A stretch of 64,000 nucleotides of DNA from Prosopocoilus inquinatus (lineage: Eukaryota > Arthropoda > Insecta > Coleoptera > Lucanidae), in contig CM069876.1 of the NCBI GenBank assembly GCA_036172665.1, positions 43,307,001 to 43,371,000 of the forward strand, written 5' to 3'. Shown piece by piece: positions 23,461 through 35,529 of this stretch. How positions within the stretch are numbered: position 1 is the stretch's first letter; each line of letters opens with the position of its first letter. The notes under the pieces were generated by a model. That model ran no database searches. It worked only from the letters and a program-made list of their open reading frames with translations, and was not told the origin of the DNA. A program made the position numbers and the translations under genes.

Positions 23461-23625
23461 CAGTCATTTCATGGGATCCATTGTACCACGTGACCTTGGG
23501 GACGGGTTTGGCTTCGCTCGTTTCGCAAATTAGTTCGACTTGAGTGCCCTCGTTGTGCGGTCCTAAGGTGGAGGCACTGGGAAGTTCTTCCTGATCCCTC
23601 AGAATCGTCACAGTTTCCGGTTTGA
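23461..23625 (-). CDS. internal exon encoding the first half of an Ig domain, Sidestep-like cell-surface protein
   Basis: A 165-bp exon bounded on the minus strand by an acceptor TTTTCTGTTGCAG/TCAAACC and a donor ACTG/GTGAGT. Both introns are phase 1, which is typical of Ig-domain exons. The 54 or so residues read (V)KPETVTILRDQEELPSAS..., then a LGPHNEGTQVELICET segment with the B-strand cysteine, then KPVPKVTWYNG with the C-strand tryptophan. The GP(Y/H)NEG...L.CE....P.P.VTW pattern is characteristic of insect Sidestep-family proteins, transmembrane Ig-superfamily ligands recognised by Beat receptors during motor-axon guidance. The second domain cysteine must lie in a following exon, which I could not find in this window. 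The split Ig domain and long flanking introns fit a large neural adhesion gene. The Ig assignment is firm and the Sidestep assignment probable; another C2-type Ig adhesion protein is the alternative. Confidence 0.8.
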
Positions 23626-24519
23626 CTGCAACAGAAAAGGGCACTCATTCATCGACCACCAACCGATTTTCTCACAAACACGTTTCCATTTTTTTTTTAA
23701 TTACTTTAATGGAGAAAAAATTGCTTTCGATAATAAATTCATTTCAACCGCGGTAAAATGTTCCGAAAGGACGAAAAATAATTGTTCCGTTAATAAAGCG
23801 ACACGGCCGTATTGAAAATTGAAAAACGTACGGACATATTTTCCGGTTTTCAACAAATTAAACGCCGGAATTAAAATAATAAAATACGGAGCGCCCGCGC
23901 GTGTTCAAATACTAAATAAATAAATTAATGAACGCGCGGCGGCAGTTAAATCGAATCAGTTCCGTGTACAGGACGCAGTTTTTAAATTCGATTAACATAA
24001 AATAAAAATCAAACGCGCAAACACGATCCACCCCCTCACTTCCCCCGTTTCACCCCCAGCCCCCGCGAATGCAATTTGAGTCCTGTAATTAAACATTTGC
24101 ATAATATTGTCGGCACGTTCGGAATTATTAATTGGCGGTTTAGATTCGAATAGGACCTTCAGTTTGTAATTATTAGAAATAATCATCAAAATTCAACCGC
24201 ATTTCAAGGTTTTCTTTTTGTAACTTTCTTTTATAACATTCTCAAAAATTAGTAAATACCACAGGTTTGATTTGATGCTTGTCAAAGAAGCCTGTTAGAA
24301 AATGAGCAAATTACTTCTTTAAAATCGCTGCTGGCGTAACTTGCAAGTGCTTGTGTTTGTTTTTCATTTAGGCTTTCATTTTTTCAAATTCCTCGCCTTC
24401 TATGTAAATCAATTATAAATTTGAGGGGCATAAGGGGAAAAATAAAACGAAAATGCTGCATACGGCCCTTTTGAAATGCGCCGATACTCCTTTGAAATGC
24501 GCCGACAAAGACGCCGCCT
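23626..24519 (-). other. intron 5' of the Ig exon (acceptor side)
   Basis: This is upstream intron on the minus strand. It contains the pyrimidine-rich acceptor tract directly next to the exon, then CpG-containing AT-rich sequence. The frame at 23992-24189 shows no domain. No second exon was recognised. Confidence 0.55.
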
Positions 24520-24650
24520 TGTGAACACAGGGTCTACCATCTGTGGACACTGGTGCCGTTGTACGAACATAGGGTCTACCATCTGTGGACACTAGTGGCG
24601 GCGTTGTACGAACACAGGGTCTAAAATCTGTGGATACTAGCGGCGATGAT
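24520..24650. repeat. three-copy minisatellite, 42-45 bp units
   Basis: AGGGTCTACCATCTGTGGAC and variants occur at 24529, 24571 and 24616, each followed by a CACTAGTGGCGGCGTTGTACG-like stretch. On the minus strand the units translate in one frame into a 14-15 residue repeat (STDGRPCVRTT type). With only three units and no splice or start support, this is more likely a by-product of the DNA repeat than a protein. Confidence 0.75.
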
Positions 24651-25975
24651 TGACTTCCTTTGATCATCCAAAACGGCAACTCGAGAAGATATGTTCGTCA
24701 CATTGTCACATTCATAGGGTTCATGACAGACGTGATGTTAGCTTCTCTGGCGACAGTCTTCGGATACATCTCATCGGTTAACAATGATCCGGTGATCTTT
24801 CCCTCCTTCTGGCGGTGGGTGGTAGCAGTGTAGCTCAGAACAACTCAGTCATATTCTCTAAAAATAAAAGAGTAACCGGCACATCTTAACGCGAATATAC
24901 TCGCGCGATGCTCCCAGCCGCCGTAACTCCTAATTTGAGCCGTTACGCAAAGGTGGTCGTACTCGTAACTGCTGACTGCAATAGTTTACGTGAAATTTTA
25001 ATTAAAATTTCCCAGGAGAGCCGCCCGGCTGTACCGTGTAGTGCTTATCTATCCGATTTATCAGCCTGCAAGGAGTGTATTTTTATGACGCCGTAAAATT
25101 CTAGAAACTCCGGCTGCATTACGCGAAAAGATAAAGTCGCGTTTTATTGTGATTTCGGGTCGATACCGGTGGGGCTCCCTTTCAAGGAATTGCCGCTCGC
25201 GTGTTTCCTTTTCTCCTCTTCTCGGTTTTTCCTCCCCCTGAAAGGTTTTATGACGAACTTGTACAGGTTCGAAGCAAATTGCTCCGCAACTTGATGTGTT
25301 TGTGTAACGACTAAAAACTGAAGCTAGCTAGTTCGTAAGGTTGAGAAGTGATGTCTTTTTGTTTACAGCGATTACTTTACAAGGTTAATTTGATTAAACG
25401 ATTTTAATTCGAGCATATACAGCCGCGTCTCCCCACGCTCAAGGGTGACGCTATGACCAAATCGCTGCTGCGCCTTCACAGACGGTATATTATCAGAAAG
25501 AGGAATCATGTGAGGTTTGTATTTGCATGACAAAACGAGAAACTAGTAACAATGCACTCGTCTTCCTGCTTTTGAAGCGTAATTAAAATAATGGTACACG
25601 TGCGTCGCAATAAACTGCGGCAATACTGCCGTAATCCTTCTCGTTCGGTGGTGGAATTGCATTGCGAATGCGATGCCGAACAGATAAAACTCTCGGAAAC
25701 TTTCAGGCAACGTAATCTGATGCGGTAATTAAATTTACTTTTAATATGCACATGCATATGCATTAGTGCTTATGTAATTTTCGTGTTTTGATATCGTCGC
25801 GTCGGTTGAGAGCTGGCGCCGCATTTAAATAGTAATGAGCCGAAGAACAAATCCAAGCGTTGCGTGTCAAGTTAACGTATGATTCAATCCATTTTTTATT
25901 TACGATAACTCGACAACCGTTATACATTTTTTCTTAAACGGATGCAAGTGTTCAGAGGTTACGTCGGGGATGACT
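24651..25975. other. gene-free DNA, nothing recognised
   Basis: Intron-like sequence with several short frames (24908-25096, 25506-25763) lacking domains. No repeat structure was noticed. Confidence 0.4.
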
Positions 25976-26063
25976 TTGATCTAAGTCAGGCACGTCTCGA
26001 CAAGTTTGGTTTACATTTGCAAAATTCCGTTTTCTTACAACGCAACTAGTCATTATCATTAAC
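25976..26063 (+). repeat. leader of the 195-bp satellite element
   Basis: GTCTCGACAAGTTTGGTTTACATTTGCAAAATTCCG and the TTTCTTACAACGCAACTAG that follows precede the first satellite unit. A diverged version (AGTCTCGACAAATTTTATT..AAAATTCCGGTTTCTTACAACTC) precedes the diverged unit near 30870-30935. The shared leader shows the satellite is part of a larger repeated element and did not arise independently at each site. Confidence 0.65.
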
Positions 26064-27413
26064 GGACGATGGGATAATCCTTTTGGATTGAGTACTTTCA
26101 CGATGGAAATAATTTATTTAGTGCTTTCAATATCAATTTCTAAATTATCGTACGGATATCTTTCACCGTTATGAATTTGTTTAAAAAACTAGTTTTGATT
26201 AATAATGATTATTATTATGAAGCTCATTCCTCGCCTTTTCTATCGATTCTCATTAATGGACGATGGGATAATCCTTTTGGATCGACGACCTTCACGATGG
26301 TAATAATTTATTTAACGCTTTCAATGTCAATATCTGAGTAATCGTACGGATATCTTTCACCGTTATGATTTTGTTTAAAAAACTAGTTTTGATTAATAAT
26401 GATTATTATTATGAAGCTCATTCCTCGCCTTCCCTATCGATTCCCATTAATGGACGATGGGATAATCCTTTTGGATCGACGACCTTCACGATGGTAATAA
26501 TTTATTTAGCGCTTTCAATGTCAATATCTGAGTAATCGTACGGATATCTTTCACCGTTATGATTTTGTTTAAAAAACTAGTTTTTAATAATAATAATTAT
26601 TATTGTGAAGTTCATTCCTCGCCTTTCCTATCGATTCCCATTAATTGACGATGGGATAATCCTTTTGGATTGACTGATTTCACGTTGGTAATAATTTATT
26701 TAGTACTTTCAATGTCAAGTTCTAAATTATCGTACGGATATCTTTCACCGTTATGACTTTGTTAAAAAAAACTAGTTTTGAATAATAATAATTATTGTTA
26801 TAAAGCTCATTTTTCGCCTTTCCTATCGATTCCCATTAATGGACGATGGGATAATCCTTTTGTATTGACTGCTTTCACGATGGTAATAATTTATTTAGCG
26901 CTTTCAATGTCAATATCTAAATTATCGTACGGATATCTTTCACCGTTATGATTTTGTTTAAAAAAACTAGTTTTGAATAATAATAATTATTATTCTGAAA
27001 GTCATTCCTCGCCTTTCCTATCGATTCCCATTAATGGATGATGGGATAATCCTTTTGGATTGACTGCTTTCACGATAGTAATAATTTATTTGGTGTCCTC
27101 AATGTCAATATCTAAATTATCGTACGGATATCATTCACCGTTATGATTAAAAAAAAAGGAACTAGCTTTGAATGATAATAATGATTACTATGAAGCTCAT
27201 TCTTCGCCTTTCCTATCGATTCCTATTAATGGACGATGGGATAATACTTTTGGATTGAGTACTTTCACGGTGGTAATAATTTATTTAGCGCTTTCAATGT
27301 CAATATCTAAAGTATCGTACGGATACCTTTCACCGTTATGATTTTGTTTAAAAAACTAGTTTTGAGTAATAATAGTGATTATTATGAAGCTCATTCTTCG
27401 CCTTTTCTATCGA
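26064..27413 (+). repeat. 194/195-bp satellite, seven units
   Basis: GGACGATGGGATAATCC(T)TTTTGGAT or a variant starts units at 26064, 26258, 26452, 26646, 26841, 27036 and 27231. The period is strikingly constant: 194, 194, 194, 195, 195, 195. Each unit contains TTATCGTACGGATATCTTTC, an AACTAGTTTTGA(A/T)TAATAAT AT-rich stretch and TCGCCTTTCCTATCGATTCC. Units are alike but not identical. The array stops abruptly within TATCGATT at about 27413. A nucleosome-like length and constant phase are notable. No coding. Confidence 0.95.
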
Positions 27414-28085
27414 TTAAAGACGCAGAAAGCCGAGGAAATCCGTTCCTAAAGTGTCGAGGAATGCGGCGGTGTGAAATTAAATTCCGATGCCAGGACGTCC
27501 TCGCCGTGAGGATAGCAGTCAATTCCGGGCTCAGTTTTACGTTCCGGCTGGGCTGCGGGAGCGAGACGTAGAACCGACTTTAATTACGAAGGTGTCGCTA
27601 AATTCCTAAACAACTACCCGTCTCACCTATCCAAGCTGCGGCCCTGGCGACTCAGTCTCAGATACAAGACGGCGGTAAATTTGACGCGAACTGAAATTGG
27701 CCGGCTTTTTCTTTTCTTTCTCGTTTCTTTCCGACAGCGACAGAAACTTGGCTCGCCTAGAACTTTCTTTCTTCTTTCTTTCTGTATAGTTTCAGCTGCG
27801 GGGGATTGCCGCAGCGATTTAAATTCAACTTGGAAATGGAAAATGACCGTGCAGTGTTCTTGTTTTGTTGAATGCTTGGAATGGCGAGAAAATTTACTTA
27901 TTGCTACATCAGCAAATATTGTGCAGTTGTTAAATTAATAAACACAATTCGTTCTTCAACTTCACATAGACTGTGATACGCAAAGAAATGGATGGCTTAA
28001 TAATATATGTAGAGAACAGAACGCAGTGTGGCGTGCTTTATCGTGTTGCATAATCACTGGACGGCGGCGATAACTATAACACCAT
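27414..28085. other. gene-free DNA, GC-richer patch after the satellite
   Basis: The open frame starting at 27338 crosses the satellite edge into a GC-richer patch and is not supported as a gene. T/C-rich runs lie around 27700-27790. Nothing else was found. Confidence 0.4.
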
Positions 28086-28160
28086 CACCTACCTGTGCAA
28101 TGCACTGATTTCCCATACCATCTCCACAGAGCGGGCAAGGTATTTTTTTCCATCAAAGGT
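28086..28160 (+). repeat. fragment of a dispersed repeat shared with 34065-34145
   Basis: ACCTGTGCAATGCACTGATTTCCCATACCATC resembles CCACCTGTGCAAAGCATTG..CCACACCATC at 34070-34102, and the match continues weakly through (C)AGAG(C/T)GGG. It is a short diverged fragment of unknown class. Confidence 0.5.
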
Positions 28161-30039
28161 GTGGTAGCTAGCAGGTTTGGTTGCGGTCGTATTATTGTTA
28201 GGTCGAGTGGGGGTGGGGGTTAATGTGTTCGATGTCGTGAATCCGAATTTAAAAGAAGTTAATGAAACGAAGTTGAGTACTAGTGTGGGTTTAACTCGTT
28301 TCGTGTAATTCCCTTTAGCGTTGAAGCCAAACAAAATGTCTGCCATGTTCATCTAAATTAATGAATTTTATTAACAAATTAGGAGCATTCCGCAGCGAAA
28401 CAAAGTTCTAAACGTCAAGCAGTTTGTATCTGTAATGACACGCTCAAAGCACCGGCAGCGAGAATTAATTCCTAATATTAAATTACTCCGGCTTGTTTAT
28501 GTAGCTGTATATCAACGAGACAACCTTTTAAAACCCTTCCGGCTTAGCGTCCCTTTTCAGAAAACTGCGCGGCGGGGGCGGCGGAATGCGGTAGACTATC
28601 AACTAAAAAGCCATTCCGGAGAATTTCGAGGTATTCCGGGATAAATTCTAGCCGGTCCCGTCTTCAGACAATTAAAGCAAGATTCATTGTCGCGCTGCAG
28701 AGCGCATAATTGAAATGGTCGCGAATTCGGGTATTTAGTGCAGAAATGAAGGCATCAAGAGCGGCAGTCTCACCGGCTTAATGTCTTTTAATAAAATGTG
28801 TACGAGAGCGGCGGTAGCATGTCGGGAGAGAATCCTCGTTCCGGAAACTTAACAATTTGATCCGGGACGTACATGTAGTTAATTCAATTACAGCAGCGCT
28901 ACAGGATGCACCGCGTTGTTTCTCTTATGCAACTGGTTTAATGATGACTGATCGTGCTGTAATTATCACAGTGTGGACTGGCTTCAAATATATTAACATG
29001 TGACTAATTTCCCCTAATTAGTTACTGCTGTTATTTCCATCAAACTGATTCACTAACTACAAATATTTTCCTTATTACATCTATACCTTTCTTAAACACA
29101 TAATAAACATGTTTGTCCAATTTCACGATTATATTAAGGGTTTCCCACCTCCTTCTCCCCTGAGCCACCCTCATCCCGGAGGGTTGAACCTAATAGTAAT
29201 AACCCGTAATCCTATCTGCACGTCGCCATCGTAATCATAACAACTGACAGAAATTTCGAACAAAGCGACGACGAATTCGTCATTAGCAGTTTATACAATT
29301 ATCTGCATTATGCAATCCGAACATGATTTATCTATCACCCGGAGCAATCAGTGCGAGCGCACTATCGAGATAATTATACGGAATCAATGTTTCCCTCTTC
29401 TATTAGTAGCCATTCAGGCGCGTAATTCGCCACAATTTCGTATAATTGCAAGGCGAAACGATCGCCATCTGCTAATGATTATTTGTCTCGAAATCAATGC
29501 AGAAGTTTCCCTACGAGGGTCAGTCACACGATAAACTTTCGGTATTTAGGTGTAGTACGTATTTAACCGAAGTTACAACTAAACTACGCCGATGGAGAGA
29601 AAGGGACGCAGAAATTTCGAACAAAAATAATGCGAGCTGACCTCGAGCCAACACCTGCATTTATTAAATAATACGTGCAATGTCAAATATAAGAAGATAT
29701 AAAAATGTGTTAAATATATTAAAAGTAGAAAAATAGTGAAACTTACTTTCTCATAATTACATGTAACCCATAGACGGTACAACATTAAAGCAAAAAGTTT
29801 TCTCATTCTTGTCTCGATTTCCAATGGTTGTAGTTGACGAGTCCCGTATTGTCAATCTCAGATGGATATTCGTTCCACCTGGCACTTCTTCACTGAGCAC
29901 AGTTTAAATGTACATTAAGTATGGTAAGGATTTGAATTTTCAGTCCGTAAGAAGAAAAAAAAATATTTCATTTAATCTCTCGGTCATAGACAAGTTTTCA
30001 GTTACAATCGCGAACTCAGCATATATCTGCGAATATAAA
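28161..30039. other. gene-free DNA, nothing recognised
   Basis: Intron-like DNA with several chance frames on both strands (28435-28644, 29310-29534, 29579-29824, 29908-30198). None has recognisable domains or convincing splice boundaries. Confidence 0.4.
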
Positions 30040-30800
30040 CAACAATGTGTCATTGAATTAGGATTGACTGCTTTCACGCTGATAATAATTTTCTTGAAAT
30101 TTAGAATACATGTCGTATATAATGGCGCATTCGTCGTTTTCAATGTCAATGTCCAAGTTATCAACGGGTATCATTCACCATTACGATTTTGTTTTTAAAA
30201 AGTCTAGTTTTGAATTTGTTGTTCTCAATGTCAATAACTAAATTATCGTACGGATATCGTTCACCGTTAAGGTTTTGAATAAAAATAATTGTGAAGCTCA
30301 TTGTTCGCCTCTTCTATCGTGAATCCTAAGGTATAAGAAAGTGCGCGACTTAACTTATCTCGAAACCGGGTCATTTTCTCTTGATATCAAGTCTTAATTT
30401 ATGTTTGATTAAACTCAATCATTTTTTGCAAGTTGATGATACTCGCGGAAGAAAGCAGTTGCTTTTCTCGATGTGAAGTCTTTCTATTTAAATCAACTCC
30501 AAAACATTTCATATTTTTTTCTCTTTTAGTTACATTTATAAAATCAATTGTGTTTCATTGACAGCAGGATTCGATAAGCGTAATAAAACTACTGTCGGTA
30601 AGCGAATCAATACAGCTGGAAATCTAATCACTGCAGACAGTAGGAAACCCCTACCCCCTCTCTCCATTTATATTACTTTACTTTTGTTAAAGTTTCTGCA
30701 ATTTTAGAGTTATATTTTATAAAATTGTTATTGTTTTTATCGATATATTTGACTCAAATTACCGTTCTCTTTAATTTTACTCATTTTGAGCATTATAAAT
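30040..30800 (+). repeat. diverged copy of the satellite-bearing element, copy A
   Basis: It contains one to two decayed satellite units (GACTGCTTTCACGCTGATAA, AATTATCGTACGGATATCG) followed by a tail not present in the 26-kb array: GGAAATCTAATCACTGCAGACAGTAGG..CTCTCCATTTATATTA and onward. The tail recurs in copy B, so the element body is satellite unit(s) plus a tail of about 450 bp. Confidence 0.7.
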
Positions 30801-30869
30801 ACTTTAAATAATTAAATCGAGTGAAGCTGAGGGGTTGAATATGACCCGCCCGCGTCCAGTAAGTCTCGA

Positions 30870-31455
30870 CAAATTTTATTTATTTTTATTTACAAAATTC
30901 CGGTTTCTTACAACTCAATAAGACAGTCAAATTCCATTAATGGACATTGGGATAATCTTTTTGGAATGAACCAGAATTGATTGCTTTCACGATGGTAATA
31001 ATGTTCTTGAGATCTTGAATACATGTCGTATACAATTGCGCATTAGTCGTTCTCAATGTCAATATCTAAGTTATCAACGGGTATCATTCACCATTACGAT
31101 TTTGTATTTAAAAAGTCTAGTTTTGATTATGTGATAATAATTTTGAAGCTCGTTCTTTGCCTCATCCATCGTGGATCTTAAAGCTTAGGAAAGAGAGCGA
31201 CTTATTTCGATATCGGATTGCTTTTCTCGGCAAAAAGTGTTTCTGTTTAAATCGATACGAAACCATTTCATTTCATATTTTTTTCTCAGTTAGTTAGCGC
31301 ATCAATAAAGCTTGAAATCTAATCACTGCAGGCGGTAGGAAAACCCTTTCCTCTCTTCATTTATATTATTACTTTTCTTATGTTAAATTTTCTGCAATTG
31401 CAGAGATATATTTTGTAAAATTCCTGCGAGTTATTATTTTTATTATTGTTGCAAG
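30870..31455 (+). repeat. diverged copy of the satellite-bearing element, copy B
   Basis: Direct repeat of copy A and the 26-kb leader: the leader (about 30870-30930), one satellite unit (TGGACATTGGGATAATC at 30941 onward, ending near 31170), and the tail with GAAATCTAATCACTGCAGGC (about 31317). Copies A and B are arranged head to tail about 0.9 kb apart. Confidence 0.7.
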
Positions 31456-33920
31456 ACGAATTTTAGGAAATATTTTGGAAATTGAAACGATTAAAAATTT
31501 ATTGAATTATAATTTGGTTGAGCTTTTAAAGTCCAATCATTCCTTTAGTGCGCTAACCTGAGTAATACCGAGTACTTTGGCGATTAGCAACGAATAGAGT
31601 TCAAGAAATAATTGATGATTCAGCTTGCAATAATGGGTGTAACCACGGGAGGGGGGATAAGAAGTTTTATAAATTGCAAAAATTAAAAAGCAATCAACCA
31701 GTTAGATTTTTTGATGTACAATCAGTGATAGTTAATTGTCAGTTCAAACTTTATCAACGTAATCAATGTAAGTAAATTTACTTTAGTTTAAGAGCAGGCT
31801 AGTTTCTCTGCACCTGCACCGCACACTACGAACCCTTTTCAGGCTCGCCTAGAATCGTTTGCTTTTGCTTGACACGGTAAGCTCGGCCGAACGGATTCAT
31901 CAAGCAAACGAGTTCTAATTATAAAAAAAGCCATAAGCTAATAAACAGCAATTTACAGGAAAGTTTTCGCATGAGTGTAATAGTGCCACGCACAGTCTTG
32001 TGGATTCGCAATAGCTCTTTCGCTAACCTAGGAAAGGTAACATCATGACTCTTCAAATTACCATTTTCTTTTATTTTATTAGTTTTAAGCAGTACCAATG
32101 TTTTCAATAAGTTAATCGAGGACGGTCCGTAAGAAGAATTTGGCAATCTGTAGGCAACTAACGGCACTATTCCGGACTTTCGTGTGAAAACCCCTGGGAG
32201 CGTATTTTTGGATTTAAACCTCAAACTGGCCACCGAGCAAGAAAATAGTTTTCCAGCGTTTTCCAGCGGTGGCTCGTTGGTAAAAAAGAAAAACTCGTAA
32301 GCAAATCGGGGGTGCTTCCTTCTTCAATAAGAATAAAAACAATTTAGGGTGTGTATTTAGGCTGGCCACCCCTAAATTATATTAGATAAATAAGCCGCGG
32401 ACGTTACTAATTTATTAATTTAAAAATTTAATTTGCTTTTATTTTTTTTATTCCACATGATCAAGCTATGACGTTTCGTTTTTGATTTGCGCTAAAATCA
32501 GAGCGGATTTTTTTCCCCGCCCGAAAATGAAAAATCGAATTTTCACTTTTAATAACAAAAGAATCGCGCAAATTTTCCGCAAAAGCGGCGTCGCGGAACA
32601 CGGCGACGCGGGGCCTTTATGAATTCATAATTTTATTACGGAAACTGTACACATGATAGGAGTTTCGATCACGTTTAATTGAATTAGCCGGATTTTCGAT
32701 ACGCGCGCGCGCCCGTATTTATGCAGCATTGTGTGAAAAACTGCAAGCGTCAAATGAATGGAAAAATTTTCAGCCGCCGCCGCCCCCCCGACCCCCTCCC
32801 CTGAGTGGAACGGTGGAGTGGCGGTGCGATATTAGCCGCCTTCGGCGCTGTTTGCGGGTTTTATGAAAACATTCCTTGTGCGAATATTTGCGCCCCAACC
32901 CTTCCCCCGAAGATGATGGACAAACTTGTGTGCGCGTGTAATATTATAGGGGGGTGTCCTTTTCGGATAGGAGATATCCGAAGTGTTTGTGTAGTTCGGC
33001 ACGCATTATACGCAGTCGTATCCGGTAGCCTTGTCTTAGTCATGTTCTGTCAATATTTACTTTCGTTTTATTATGTGTGTGTCCGTCAATAAAATCTCAG
33101 AAGGTCGTTCGTTACAAGGACGCTTATCGATGTTTTCCTTTTAAATACCTACGCAACATCATTAAATTCTCTGTTCCACGTTGCCACTGGCTGGTTATTA
33201 TTAACCTCACGATGTTTTCCTTCCTCATATTTTCGTTCAATAGAAAAAAAAAATAATACCTGAAGTACGTCTTAAAGAATAAGCGCCCCCCTAACTTTCC
33301 GGAAAACCATAAATAACCCCTTAATATGAATAAGAAGCTCGTTGAGCGAAACTTAAAAAATTCAAGGCCTCATTCGCGAAAAGAAACTCTCGGGGGTGTG
33401 ATCCCGAACTACGCATAAAGCGCATTAATGAGATTAAAAAAGTTGTAAGCAAATCAATAAGGGAGGCGTGGGCGATCTCGCCGCTGCGTTGCGTTGCCGG
33501 AAGCCGAAACGAAAAAAGGAAAGAGTGGTAAATAAGGTTTAACAAACCGCCTCCGGGGAATCTACAATTAGGGAGAGTCCCGGAATATTAAGCTCTCCGG
33601 GAAGAAGAGACGAGAACCACGAGAGGACATTCGACCCACCAAAAAAAAAAAAAAAACGCGCGCGAGTGAATTTAGTTTGCGAAAAATTAATTTATAATTC
33701 TCATTCATTGTTAACTCCGGGCGTGTAAATTATGTGGGGCTATAAATTTAGTTTTCGTTTGCTGTCAGTCGCAATTAAGTCTTGTAAGGGAAAGTCGATG
33801 GCGCGCGGAGGATTTCTTAATAACCGGGAATAGTAGAACTATTGCGCTAATAAATAATCACACGAAAGATTTATTCACCTTTTAATATTACATTTCACGG
33901 GTAGAACTTCCTTTAAAAAA
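31456..33920. other. gene-free DNA, CpG-rich patch near 32500-32960
   Basis: It contains a CG dinucleotide run near 32703-32713, GC-rich sequence around 32770-32850 and a poly-A run near 33640. The 104-codon minus-strand frame 31919-32233 is one of the longer frames of the window but has no recognisable domain, nor does 32805-33092. No repeat structure was noticed. Confidence 0.4.
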
Positions 33921-33925
33921 AAGTA

Positions 33926-34375
33926 ACCCCATGAGTTATTGGATTTGTTTGGAATAATATAGTTTTTTTTTGGTATTGGAACGGAAAACAGAAGATGATG
34001 CATCAACTAGAGGCGAACGAATGGGAATAAATGTAGTTAATCGCTGGGTGACATCCGTAATTATAATAGCCACCTGTGCAAAGCATTGTTTTTCCACACC
34101 ATCGCCACTGAGTGGGGCTACGCCTATTTTCTCTTCCCCCATCGTTTGAACCCAGAGGTGACAGCCGATCTCGCTTGGGAGAGGAGACCCAATATAAATT
34201 TATTTACCTTCTGAAGCACCTCACAGGAAATATATGTGGTTTTCCTTTTTTAATTAACCCCTTGAGTTATTGGATTTGTTTGACACGAATATATACATTT
34301 TTTTGTTTTGGTGTCGAAATACGAAACGAAAGATGATGCTTCAACTAGTAACGGCGAACGAATGTGAATGAATGA
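33926..34375 (+). repeat. direct duplication, about 330 bp apart
   Basis: AACCCCATGAGTTATTGGAT..TTTGTTTGG at 33926 and AACCCCTTGAGTTATTGGAT..TTTGTTTGA at 34256 begin related segments of about 100 bp. Both run through GATGATGC(A/T)TCAACTAG to GGCGAACGAATG. The segment between them (34065-34145) carries the dispersed fragment shared with 28086-28160. A (GAAT)n microsatellite, 34366-34386, abuts the second copy. Confidence 0.7.
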
Positions 34376-34386
34376 ATGAATGAATG

Positions 34387-34949
34387 CTGACTGAGCTCAT
34401 TAAAAATTGAAATTTTCATCTTGAAGCCGCAGACGCGGTTTCGTCCTTCCATTATTATCATTGTATAAGCCGATCCATCCTCGTGAAAGAGGAACATGTT
34501 ACTGATTAACTTTCCCTCTTCAGGAGAAAGGTCAACATGCCACTCCTGAAACAATGCCGGCCATGACGAGCTTTCAGCGTTATTTATGGAGCACACTACC
34601 GAGTGGATGCCGGGAAATCTGAACGAGAAAAAATTGAAATTTCCTGAGCCTCAAGACCGTCGAGCTTAAGATACAAACCACAACTTCTATTAGTTATTCG
34701 TTGAAATCCTTTTTTCGTTTTTTTTTTCCAGAAAAAGTCAAGTATTATATATTGTCGCCGCGATGGGATTCTTTTTGTAAGAAATAATAAAAGGGCTTGC
34801 GAAATCGAGGGCAATTTCGACAGTGTCGGAATTTAAAAACAATACGTGAGGTAACCCGATAGAGCGCGGTTCATATTTCACAATAAAACATCGGTAAAAT
34901 CGGTGTAGTTGGGGCAAGCGCTTACATCGAGTGACGCAAAAGAACAGAG
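34387..34949. other. gene-free DNA, nothing recognised
   Basis: Two minus-strand frames (34345-34596 and 34596-34814) abut each other but show no recognisable domain or splice logic. Confidence 0.4.
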
Positions 34950-35529
34950 GGCATGTTCCAAAAAATGCAATGTTCGAATAAACAAAAAGTGCGGATTAAA
35001 ATTTAGATGGCGGTCGAGCAAAGTTTCGACTCAGTGGACACTAGTGCCAACTCGATGAAGGGTAGACGACTGGAACCATCCCGGCCACCAAGGACGCTGT
35101 TCCCGCGATCACCATCATCCGAGGCTGATTGAGAACGCCTTCCTGCCACATCAGATCAACTCCCATCTTCACCCCTGGTTAACCTCAGTCCCGTTGAGCC
35201 AAACCAGCCTGCCCAGTTGAAGCCACCACCGCACCCCCGCTAGCCGCATCAAGGACGCGCCACTTCTTCCGTGGCCAAAAGATCGACCGTAGTTCATCCA
35301 CCACCGATCGCCGTAGCGCCGCGGACGTCGCAACGAGCCCTCCCGACCTTGACCATCGCAACTGCAGCCGTCCGCATGGACGACTCGGACCACAACCACC
35401 CCATTTCGGATCACGAAGAACCCCATACTATTTAAAACTTAATAAAAGGTAAACAAAATTCTTGTAAACAATTGTGTTTTAAAGGTCTATCCTCTGCGAA
35501 CCCAACGCCATCCCTCCACTCACGTAACA
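34950..35529 (+). mobile_element. LTR-like end of a retrotransposon family, plus-strand copy
   Basis: It shares blocks in order with the minus strand of 59283-59640: GGAACCATCCCGGCCACCAAGGACGC (35070 region), a polyadenylation-like AATAAA at 35441, TTGTAAAC..TGTGTTTTAAAGGTC, and CTGCGAACCCAACGCCATCC..CTCCACTC. It ends ACGTAACA directly before TGGTGGAGGCGC, as an LTR end (..CA) followed by a primer-binding site (TGG..) would. The left boundary is uncertain; a TGT near 34953 or 34971 could be the start. The minus-strand frame at 35169-35426 lies within it and is not a gene. No polymerase sequence is present, so this is a solo or truncated LTR. Confidence 0.6.

Noticed and set aside
24413..24679. 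Minus-strand frame with a 14-15 residue repeat
   Set aside because: Only three units, no start, splice or signal features; explained by the 42-45 bp DNA repeat.
31919..32233. 104-codon minus-strand frame with fairly protein-like composition
   Set aside because: No domain, no splice sites at sensible places, and similar lengths occur by chance several times in this window.
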